From Fragum whitleyi (Eukaryota > Mollusca > Bivalvia > Cardiida > Cardiidae), in the NCBI GenBank assembly GCA_948146395.1, contig OX411556.1:27265653-27329652 (forward strand): a DNA stretch of 64,000 bases, written 5' to 3'. Position 1 is the first letter of the stretch. Every line of letters begins with the position of its first letter. A program made the translations under genes and the position numbers. Below are positions 23,401 to 35,400 of this stretch, piece by piece. The notes under the pieces are model-generated. The model searched no databases, had not been told where the DNA came from, and was given only the letters and a program-made list of their open reading frames with translations.

Positions 23401-26400
23401 CATAATAAATTTATATAGAGAAAAATCGCGATTTCATTGACATAATTCAAATTGTAAGCGTCTATAAGTTTCTTGAAGAAATATGAAGCTATCTAAAGAA
23501 CTTGGTTGCATATTTTATTAAAGGGAGGTAATCAATATCGCAAATTTTGTTTATCCTGAACAAAATTTGCGACATTGGATTACCTCCCATTAAATTCACT
23601 CAAAACTCGCTCCACACTCATTCAATTTCATTCCTAAATCATTCCAAAAGCATTCACCTTGTCAATTTTACGATGTTGTTAACTGTACCACCTTGAATTC
23701 TTCCGTACATGTTCGATTTTGCTAGCATAGATTATTGAGTAATACGTTGTACAACCTTCAGTCTCACCCACATAGATTATTGAATAAAAACGTTATTCAA
23801 CCTACAGTCCACACAGATGATTGAATTAATACGATGTTCGACCCACAGCCTCACCCACATAAATTATTGAATAAATACGCTATCCAACCTACAGTCTTAT
23901 CCACATAGATTATTGAATAAATACATTGTTCAACCAACAGTCTCACCGACATAGGTTATTGAATAAATTCGTTGTTCAACTTACAGTCTTACCGACATAA
24001 ATTATTGAATAAATTCGTTGACCAACCTACAGTCTCACCCATAGAGTACCCATTGGGTAGATTAACAGTACCTGTATTATTGCTCGTGTTAGGGTACGTG
24101 CAGCTATAGCATTCTTGTTTGTTTGTTATAACAAAATGTACAACAAATGCAGCACTAGAACAAATTCTACTACCGCCTAAGCTAATTTCATTGTCGCGCA
24201 ATGTCGCGCCTATACAACAAAAGCAATGCTGCGTCATGTCTAGCGTATCATAATTACTGGTGCATTGAATGCAACATCGGTGTTTACTTCTTTCTATAAA
24301 AGAGTATTAAAGAAATTATTAATGGATTCATTCTGAATCCTCGTAACTACAGCTTTGTAAAAGCTGTAGTCACGATTATAAGAATAAAACCGACAATATT
24401 TAGAACAATAATGAAGTTATAATTATAAGGCTTAGTGCACAAGTATGTTTAGTGACCTAAGCCTGATGTTCGAAACACGATACCCAGATCATATTTACCA
24501 TAAAAACTCCCTTAACGATATAGGTTGTTCGTGATATTTAAGATAAATTCAGGTCTTTCAATAAATAATTGGCACTTTATACATATGTTAGTTATGTGGT
24601 GTGTTTGCACACAGATCATTCCTGCCCTAAAATCTCCATTCACAAATGGCTGTTTGGGAAAATTGTACTTTAGACATAATAACGATCTTTCAAAATAGTT
24701 AGTAACAGTATACAGTAAGTAACATTGTGAAATTGACATACATCTCGATCAAAATCATTCTAAATCGACCCATTCATTGATACCAAAAAGTAACTAAAAC
24801 TCGACGATTCCATCGACTTATAATTGGATTTGTAGGTACCTGGTTGGTACGTGACGACATAGAAAGCTATATATAGATTTTTTTTGCATATTTTATTGAA
24901 GGGAGTTAATGAGTATCGCTAATTTTGTTCATCTTGTTTAAACCCCCTTTAATTTCATTGAAACTGTACTCATCGCATTCTTTCAATTCATTCAGAATTC
25001 ATTCAAATATCATTCAACTTGTCAATGTCACGCTGTTGTTAACTGTATATGTATAGAATAATAAAACTAGGAATTCTCTCTAATCTATTAAACATTTTCT
25101 TTCCTTCTTGTAAGAAGATTTCTTTAATTTTAACCATTCCTTCTCTATTTCGATAAATTTGTTACGGTATCGGGTTTTTGTCGATTGAAATTTAACGCCG
25201 CTTTCAGAAATGTCCGAGTCATATCACGGCGTTTAGAGCACCTAACCATAGATTCCGGATATTTCTCTCACCGATACTACCATATCCCCTCCGAACATCC
25301 AGCTGCTCTCCCAATATACATCTTCGATTATCAACGCAATGGTGGGAGACACTTGTCAGAAATCATTCGGAACATCACTCGGTCATTTCCGTAAACTGCA
25401 TCAGACCTCGGATATATATAAGGCGGATGGGTATGTAACAAAATTGTGCATTTTGTTAGGCGGAAACAGTGTAAGAAAAATTAGCGCGGAAACAACCGGC
25501 GCTATCCTTAAATTAATATTTTTTACAGTTAATAACGGCTGAAAAATCTTAATTTTTGAGAATGACGAATCATTCTCAAAAATTTAGAGTTTTCAGCCGT
25601 TATCTAAGAAATAAATAGAACCATGTTTGTTACATTCACATCATTACTTGTTTAATATTTGTTTCTTCGCAAAACAGGTAAAGTCGAAGGTCGTATCTAA
25701 AGCATGAGCACGCTGTGGGTACGCCGTTTAGGTCGTCTTCGAATGATTTGCTATTTTTTTCATGTCAACTACAGTAATAACTTGCAAAAAGGTAACGTTT
25801 AATTATGTGACCTATCACGCAAAAAGGGTTCATCGGGGGGAAATTTGTAAAATGACTATAATCAAAAGAGATTGGGCCCAGCATAAGTCAACCAGAGGTC
25901 GCATTTTAAAAAAAATTCTTTCACAGGAAGGTAGATTGAACGTTCTAGATTCAGAAAATAAGCACAATGCGAAAAGTTTCGACCCTAGTCAGTCTGCGCA
26001 AACCGCGCAGTCTGACTAGGGTCAACATTTTACGCACTACCCAGATGGTCCCTTTTCGCGTTACGGGTCACATATTTGAAAGGCATGTCTATACGGAAGT
26101 CAATGGGTAAGGTCAGCGATCTATCCATTCTTTAAAGACAGTGGCCCCTACGACTCTATTTGTTAACAAAGGTCAAAGACCTTTCCCTCTTTTTACAGGA
26201 TATAAGTCTTTACTTTTGAGACAGTGGCCCCTGCGACTCTATTTGTTTACAAAGGTCAAAGACCTTTCCCTCTTTTTACAGGATATAAGTCTTTACTTTT
26301 GAGACAGTGGCCCCTACGACTCTATTTGTTGACAAAGGTCAAAGACCTTTCCCTCTTTTTGTAGGATGTAAGTCTTTACTTTTGGGGCAGTGGCCCCCTA

Positions 26401-29400
26401 AGACCTTAATTGGTAACAATGGTCAATAGCCTTTCTTTCTCATTGCAGGATGATAACATATGGTGGTTTGCATTGGGACTGTTTCTTGTCGAGATTACCC
26501 CGGAGTCACTAACCTTTACCGCCTCATATGGACTGGCGGCTGGCGGGGCAGTTCTGATATTCGGGCCTGTTGTGGGAGACTGGGTGGACAGAACACCCAG
26601 ATTGACAGGTAGGTCAACCAGTACAGTTAAGAACATCTTGAAATTGAGAAAATGAATAATTTTGGTCATTTTTGAATTTGATTAGGAATAAATGAGTGTG
26701 GGGAGCGAGTTTGAATAATTTACAAGGGAGGTAAAACATAATCATTTATTGGATGAAATTAACCACGATTTTTACCTCCCTTAAAAAAACCTCATTTTTC
26801 TGATTTTCCTTCTCGAATAAATCAGACACTTATAAATCAACCCCAGAAAATAAAATAATGGAATAATTTGCTCTATTCGATTGAAAGGTCGATCATTTTG
26901 AACGTTTTCGAAGCGTTTTTGAACAATTTGGGAGCCTTTTGAGTTATTTGAGCGAGTATTTTGAATGAATGAGAGGAGTACTAAGCAAGTGATTTGATTG
27001 ATTTTGATCGGAATGCTTGTCAATCTAACGTTGTGATTGAGGTAGTGGACCCGTAATAATTCTGCAATGTTTCAGGAGTACTGAACTTAAACAGTGTTAA
27101 CCGAGGTTTCCTAATGATTTTCATTAGGAAATCTCGGTCAACATTGTGAAAGAGCACGAGTTCCAAAATGTTGTGGATCTTTTACGGTTTTACTACCTTA
27201 AGTGTAAAATTTTGAAAATATCATTCCATAGACACATTGAAAGGTTTTTAAATGTATTTGTGATGACTCTGGCAATTAGCTTAAGCGAAAGATTCCGGTT
27301 AGAGTCAGCCTGCACAGATATTGCAGGCTGACAAAGTTCGGTATTTTTGGCACTTTAAAATAGGGCCCTTTTGTCATTGTCAATCCAACGGTAAGATTAA
27401 GTGTAACATTTTGAAAATATCATTCCATAGACACATTGAAAGGTTGCTAAATGTATATGTAATGACTCTGGAAATTGACTAAAGCGGAAATTACGGGTTA
27501 TAGGCAGCCTGCACAATTATTGCAGGCTGACGAAGTTTGGTATTTTCGCACTTTCAAAGTGGGCCCTTTTTTTCCCACAGTTCACGTTCATGTAACTTGT
27601 AAGTAAAAGAAATTTGATGCGCATTCTCAACTCTTTTTTTTTCATTTCAGTTGCCCGTGTGTCCGTTCTGATAAACAACTCCGCCCTAATCCTCTGCTCA
27701 TTGCTGGTTTTCGTAGTGATTGAGTATAAACCCTACATCAAGACGGTATGGCCTGACGAGGGGTTGCTCAAACTGTGTAACACAGGGATCATCCTGATCG
27801 CCATTGTGGCTAACTTGACCAACATGGCCAGAAAAACTGCGATAGAGCGAGACTGGATAGTTGAAATATGTGAAAAAGACAGGGACATGCTTGCAAGTAA
27901 TTAAAGTCTATTTATTCTTTACCTTTTTAAAAAACAACATCACCTGAGACCTTGGATTTATATGACGATGGGAAGATTTAAAAAAAAGACGTTAAGAAAA
28001 CGTCGATAACCCTTATAATTATGAATATAACAATACTATTATAATTATGATGATAATGTTGATAATTAATATAAGATTTTCTACTACGAAGAAAAATACT
28101 TTCCGGTAAACAAATATAAATAGAAAGCTGATTTTTGGAATGTAGGAGGACCATTCTAGTTTTCAGTGAAAGAAATGCGACCTTCGGTTGCCTTTTACAG
28201 GAAACCGTTTCTTGCTTTGAATGTTTAATAAGGCTAGTTCCCAAATGCCCCCCCCCCCCCCCTCTTCGTGGTGGCTGACATTTTACTGCCCTTCCAGCAC
28301 TAGGCGATACTATGCCTCGCACCAGATTATTCACGATGCTGTTATTTCATTGGCAACATGTCATTTTCTTGGTATAATGTTGCATGCCAATAGGGTATTA
28401 CAATTAAGTGGTTCTGAACTTCATGGTAGTTTTTTTTCTTTATATAGCACTCAGCGCCACCATGCGTCGTATCAGTTTATTTACGATGGTATTAGCTCCC
28501 TTAGCTACGGGTCAACTACTTGGTCTAACATCGCATGCCATTGGAGCCATGGCTGTAGCGGTATGGAACTTCATAACGATATTTATAGAGTATTATCTGC
28601 TATGGAAGATTTACAAAGTGGTACCACAACTACAAAGGACAAAATCTTTGGGCAAGTACCCAATAAATAAAAGTATGAATAATTACTTCTCATTGAACCA
28701 TTATATTTTATTATGGTTCAATGAGAAGTAATTATTTTTACACTTGTTATAAAACGACGCTTCTGAAGTACACACGCACACACAAAAAAAGAAAATGTTT
28801 TATTAAAACATATGTAAATCATATGAAACAAATGAATAATCTTAAACAAACAACAACAACAGAAACAACAACGACAACAGCAGCAGTAGCAGCAGCAATT
28901 TTTCGTTCATAGGTAAGCCCTTTTGGATAAGTTTAAAATTGTTTTGAGCACGATCAAAACTTCGCTTTTCTGTAGGGAAGATGTCATATTTGTACTGTAC
29001 TGCAGTACGCGCAGTCTGGCAAGGATCTACACTTTAGGCACTACCAGATGGTTCCTTTTCATGTGACGGTTCACATATTTATTTATGGTTTGCAAAATGT
29101 AACTTCAGCTCATACAAAGCTTAAGATACAACTTTTTCATCCAAGGACAATTTGAAACTTTTATTTATGAATAAAAGTTATCACACTTTCTTATAATGAC
29201 ATTCATTGCTGAAACACTGGAGGAAGCCGAGGTTGCAAAGAGTACATGACGGCATAATAAAACTTGGCCTTCTGTACATTTGGTTTAAGGTTTCCTAAGT
29301 ATCATGTCAGTGTCTGTAATGATATTATTATGTAAACCCGTGTGACTTTAAGGTATTTTTAAACAATGTTCTTGCTCATGTTACAAAATATATAGACCGT

Positions 29401-32400
29401 AACATAATTTGTGCCGACAAGTCATGCTAACCTTACATACAGTTAGTAACATCGTGAAAGCGACATTCACCTCCATCAAAACCATACTAAATCAATTGCT
29501 CAGCTTTTCCTTCCTTCCTTCCTTCCTTCCTTCCTTCCTTCCTTCCTTCCTTCCTTCCTTCCTTCCTTCCTTCCTTCCTTCCTTCCTTCCTTCCTTCCTT
29601 CCTTCCTTCCTTCATTCATTCATTCATTCATTCATTCATTCATTCATTCAACACACTCACTCCGATTAACCATAAACGTCCAAAATCGTTCTACAGTTAG
29701 CTGCATCGTGAAATTAGCATTCATCTCAATCAGACCCATTCTAAAAAAATTATTCCAGTGTCATTCATCGTGTCAATTTTAATTCTAGTAGAATGTTGTA
29801 GAATGTTTTGGAAGGAATGTAAAGCTTGTGAAATAAAGTTTTCTTATTCGACCTTTTTTCCTTTTTCCATTCAAATACAGCCTCCCCAACACCCCAGGTC
29901 GTTACAAGAATGCACGATGTGGAAGCAGCTGTCGAGTTTACAGACCTGACGGGTAATGTGATTAACGTATTTAGACTGTCAATCAAAAATAACGATTGTC
30001 CAATCAAAACACTCATTTGTAATAAGATTGACTTCCACTATTTACCGCCATTTAGTTTACAAAATGTTTTCGTGGATCGACATTTTTGTCGCCCTCAAAC
30101 AATATATTTTTGTTTCATGTCTGAGGTCTGAGAGTATACAACGTTTTTTACAGACGAATGATTTTTTTTTGTATGCATGCGCTGTAAGTCCAAGTTTCTC
30201 AGTTTGTATCAAGTATTTTCGTCATTGGATTTCTTTAAGGTACGGAGTCTTTAACCTTATTACAATTACTTATCAAGCTACTGCACGTAATTTGCTTTAG
30301 TTTCAATCATATATAAAGACAAAACTTATTTTCTATTGTTTTAGAGAACAGTCCCAGGTTTTTAAAAAGATAACCATTGGTCAAATATCGATCAAATGTT
30401 ATGTTCAACCAACTAGGTATGTTGTTTTAATTGCATCAATTGAAACAACCATCCTGATTGGCTGAATTAACTTTCCGGTTAAAAACTAACCAATGGTTAT
30501 CTTTTATACAAATGGGTCCTGGAGTATTTCATCATTTTTTACACCAGAAGAGGCATACAACAGCCAAGAAGGAGGCGTTAATCAAACAAAAGAGGAAAAA
30601 CCAAGAAGTTACCTTGCCAGTGCATTTTCAAGTTGTATAACTCTTCATAAAGGTTGGAAAGTCTACCAGAGTTATGATATAGCGTTCGCAGGTCTTGCAT
30701 TGGCGTCGCTGTACCTAACAGTACTTGGATTTGACGGAATAACTACAGGTATATAAGAGTTATTTAATTTGTGAACCATCATGCGAAAAAAAACCGAATC
30801 TGGGAAACACCCTTTCTGATCAGCCAGTGTGCAGAAAGGTTCAGACTGTTAAAGGACAAAATTGAAAGAATCTAGAATCCCATTCTTTTTTTCGTTGAAC
30901 TTGTTTCGTATTTGTTTCAGTTTACAACAGCGTGTAAATAACAAGAGGAAGGTTTTGGAATGATGTCAGAAGAAAATTAGATAAGCCAGAGGAGCACGTA
31001 AGCCCTATTGAATGAAATGAGAATCTGCGCATCTTTCTGTTTGTGTGTTTGCTACAATCAGACAATCTACACAAGCATTTTAAATCCTGGAATGATTTGG
31101 TCGATTGGAATGAAATATCAATCTTAGTTTTTAACGATTTCAAAGCGTAATTCAACGATTTCGATCCGTTATGAGTCATTAGTGTGTTTTGGATGTATTG
31201 AACGAGCGAGCATTGAAGAATATTATTGCTCGAGATTAGAGTCAGTTTCACAATGTTACTAATTATGCTATTTATTTAATATCCATTACTCCTTTTCTAC
31301 AAATTCATAACATAATTATATTCATGATTATAAGAAAAGGTGTTTTAAATAAGTGTTGACTAACTCTAATTTTTAAATAAATTTAATAAGTCACTAGACT
31401 GTGAACCATGTTTTCTTTTAATTTTACAGGGTTCGCGATTACCCAGGGGTTGAGTGAAGGACTTGTCGGTGGTTTGCTTGCGGCTGCAGCATCCTCAGGA
31501 ATCATAGGAACCTTTCTTTATCCCTATATTCGTAGAAAAGTAGGCCTGCAGCGTACCGGATTATACGCACTGGCAGCGGAAATCTCTAGTCTAACTCTGT
31601 GTGTCATTTCAATTTGGTGTCCCGGAAGTCCGTTCGATCCAATGTATTACTTCCGGTCACGCGATGAGCACCAATTGTCACATAGTCAAGCAATATCAGG
31701 AAATTACAGTATTATTCACAGACATTCCTCTGACATTACAACTGTAGGATCTTTATCAACGACTACCGAGGCTCCAGAGGTTAAATCGTATATATCTATA
31801 TCCCTGCTTATGACTGGTATTATAGGGGCACGAATAGGTGAGTACCTCTACAATAATTTGATTTGATTTGAATTGGGGTTTTACGTCGCTTTCAACAATC
31901 TCTCAGTTATATCGCGACGACTGGAGCACCTAACGATGGATTCCTGGTATTTCTCACACCAGTACTACCACCACATCCCTTTCCTAGCCTCCAGTTGCTA
32001 TTTCTCATAGGTTTACGATTATCTACCCATTGGTGGAAGACAAATGTCGGAAAGGATAAGTGCCGCGACCGGGGATCGAACCCGTGCGAATATAGACCCC
32101 TGGATTAGAAGTCCGGCGCGCTACCAACTGCGCTATTGCCTCGGCTACCTCTCTACAATAAGTTACATCGTGAAATTGACATTCACCTCAATCAAGAACA
32201 TTCTAAATCGCTCACTCAGAGCTCCATTCTCTCATTCCAAACACTCACTCAAACCATTCAAAAACGCTCAACCCCATTGAAAAATATAGAATCAACAACG
32301 TCATTCAAAAAAAAGAAAAATCGCGATTTCTCTGACAAAATTCAAATTCTTGGCGTCTCATAAGTTCTTAAAGAAAAAGGAAGCTGTGTATAGAACTTGT

Positions 32401-35400
32401 ATGCATATTTTATTAAAGTGAGGTACATGTAATCAATATTGCTAATTTTGTTCATCATGAACAAAATTTGCGATATAGGATTACCTCCCATTAAATTCAC
32501 TCAAAACTCGATCCACACACTCAATCAAATTGTATTCCTAAATCATTCCAAAATCATTCACCTCGTCAATTTCAAGATGTTGTAAACTGTACCTTAATTG
32601 AAACCTAATGGTTTCGGAACACCTGAGGTCCTTTTAGTCCACCCCCTAATGAGAAATCTTTGAAATCGTCTCAATGTCGAAATGCTTTGGAAAGCATCGT
32701 TCTGTCTTGATTTAACCAAACGAATTCGTTCTTAACGCGAGTGTTGTTGCTGTACTGAAATGCCGTGAGTGTCCCCCTCCCCTCCCCCCAAAAAAGAAAA
32801 CATCAAAGGAAAATAAAATAGTAACATACACACAAGTCATGCCGATTTCAACTTTTTTCTTCGGGAATAGACTTCGTTAAATTGGTTACACAAAAATCAC
32901 AAAAATCTTTTCAACTTATTAAATGATTTGAAGTACGCAGACGATTTATCGACACCTGCGACTTCGGAATTCTAGATAAATGTTTCAACTTAGATGATTT
33001 GAAGTGTTTCATTTTAACTTTAATCTTTCTATATCAAAATCAAATCAATTGCCATCTTCATCCTTTTTTACAACTCTGGATAAATGTGTACCATTAACCA
33101 GCAGAAAGCTGGCATTTTTTGGTCAAGATAAACTGATCATAGACTTTACAATCTGACAAAGCTTTGGGCAGTTTTAGAATACCAGAGCTTTGTTCGTTTA
33201 TTCATACGAATGAGATTTATCTACTATCTACTTGATACGATTTGCTGAAACTGTCGTCGTTGACTCTCATCTGTCGTCGCCGCAACTGGTTGTGCGGTTT
33301 GATACCTCTCCATAGATATAGTTATTAAATCGTACTGCGAAGCAGTAGATTTATATCTACCGTTTTCCAGAAATCCAGTCTGTTTGACCCAGTACATTTT
33401 TACCATTATCTTCTGAGCAATGTGTTCAAACCAAATTATGTGTTTTCAAACACCGAAGAAACGGCCTTTTCAGTCACAATCTACAAACTTTGTTTATACC
33501 TTATTTACTTTTCGACAAATAGAGAAGAGGCTAATACAAAATTTGATGTAATTTTCGCTTTTAGTAATTACCAGTTAGTATTTTCAGTGTTTATAACAAG
33601 ATTTTCGGTTGAGTAAAGGAGTTGAAACGTACAATAGGTTAACTGTATAATTAATTTGTAGCACTTACAATATTACTGCTCTGAACTTTCTCGAACGGTC
33701 ATTTACCAGTTGTAGGGCTGACAACCAATCAAATTCTATTATGACAAGTAAAAAATTGCTGTAATGTACAGCAAAGTGAATGTGTCGCCTTTAAATATGT
33801 TAGCTAAGTAATGGAAAATGGCTAATAGAAAAATGGGTGAACTCATTTAGACTGTTGCCTCTAGAGTGCCCACAATTTTTTTTAATCCCGCTTAACCCAA
33901 TTTCGAACTTGGCAACGATTTGATGGACAAACATTCTGACAAAGTTTCAAGACAATGTGGCGAAAAAATTGGCCTGTAGGATAATTACAATGTAATATAA
34001 TAATAGGTTTAACCTATAGACGGGAAAAGTAATTTGACTTAAGTTAAAACTTATTTTCAGCAGACAAAAATAGGTTACCTATCAAAATCGTTGGCTTTTG
34101 CTTTTTTCTCATTTATTTCTAGATTGATTTCCTCAGTTACAGCAATTTTCACTCATTCTCAATTGTTGGGTCCATTTAACAATCAGGCGAATTATTCGGA
34201 AATAACGATGTGGATAGAAATATTCTATGTGTCGTGTGTTGCACAATCAAGTCTTGAAACTTCAGCGAAATTATGAAGATTGTACGGCTTTTTTCCTTTA
34301 TATGAGCTTTATTTAAAGTCTGTTTTTTAAATATCCGTTACTGTCTCCAGCTCTCGGTCACGAAATTCATTGTCTATTTACAGAAATCTTTAACGCTCCT
34401 TATACTACATTCCCTTTCAATACGAACTAGAAGAAATCGGCCATATTCAGAAAGAAATTCAATATTATATAGGGAGGTAACTTTTCCTACCAAACCATTA
34501 TCAACACATGTCGCCAGATTTTGTAAAACATGCGAAATTTCCGATACTGTTGAAATCAAAGCATTCATAAAATGCAATTAATGAAGAATTTATCATTTAA
34601 CAGTCTTAAGTAAGTCCATTACGTATTTCTTATTTGAAAGGAAATCCGCGGTCGGTTGTAAGAAGAGCATTTCTGAAAATATCTTACAAATTAAAGCACT
34701 ACATGCCACAAAAAGTAAATTCGTCAAATTTCCGTTATTACGTCTATTCGTGACATTGATCATCATTTTAATATTTATTACATATTTTTCCCATAGTACC
34801 ATCACACAAAAAGAAATGAAATGGAAAACCTGCCTCAAAAGTTTGTATCTTGAGAAATTTTCGTGATTTTTTAATGTCTTTTAAATTTCCGTGATTCAAA
34901 TTTCCGTGACAGCTTTGTAAAATTTACGAAAACTTAACCATACAGTTGTCACCGGACTTTGACGTAATATATGACGTCATTGCTTACGATTCGTTTCCGA
35001 TGTGGCTGATTTCGTTCACCTTGAATCCGTTTTTTGAGGTCAAAATCTACAAAAATAACTGGTGAGTTTTCCTTATTTTTTCTGTCTCGAATTATTATTG
35101 ATTATGTTAATATACAGAGTTTCAAACCATATAAAACTATCTTGCCATGATTATCCTTTATTCTTAAAAGAAGGCTGTTTTCATATACTTAAGAATCAAC
35201 ATTCTGGTTGGAAATAATTTCATGTAAAATTTCCGTTACATTAAGGTAACGGAAATTTTCAGAAGTCTATCTCCGCCTTGCCAAGATTATTCAAAGGAAT
35301 TAAGTGACCAATGCTAACGAAGTTACCTATTCTATTTTAAGAATCAGAAAGTAGTAAAGTAAAGGCATAAATAAGCACCAAATGTTGAATAATTCCATAT

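Noticed and set aside
23726..24042. CRISPR-like spacing of repeats
   Set aside because: Units are contiguous 46-bp repeats without unique spacers, in animal DNA; it is a minisatellite.
28652..28731. Read-through of gene B exon 5 to a stop (SLGKYPINKSMNNY...)
   Set aside because: The exon in gene A ends at the same base, and the GC donor restores the phase needed by the next exon.
29409..29669. Frame with repeated FLPS residues
   Set aside because: Translation of the (TTCC)n tract inside MITE remains.
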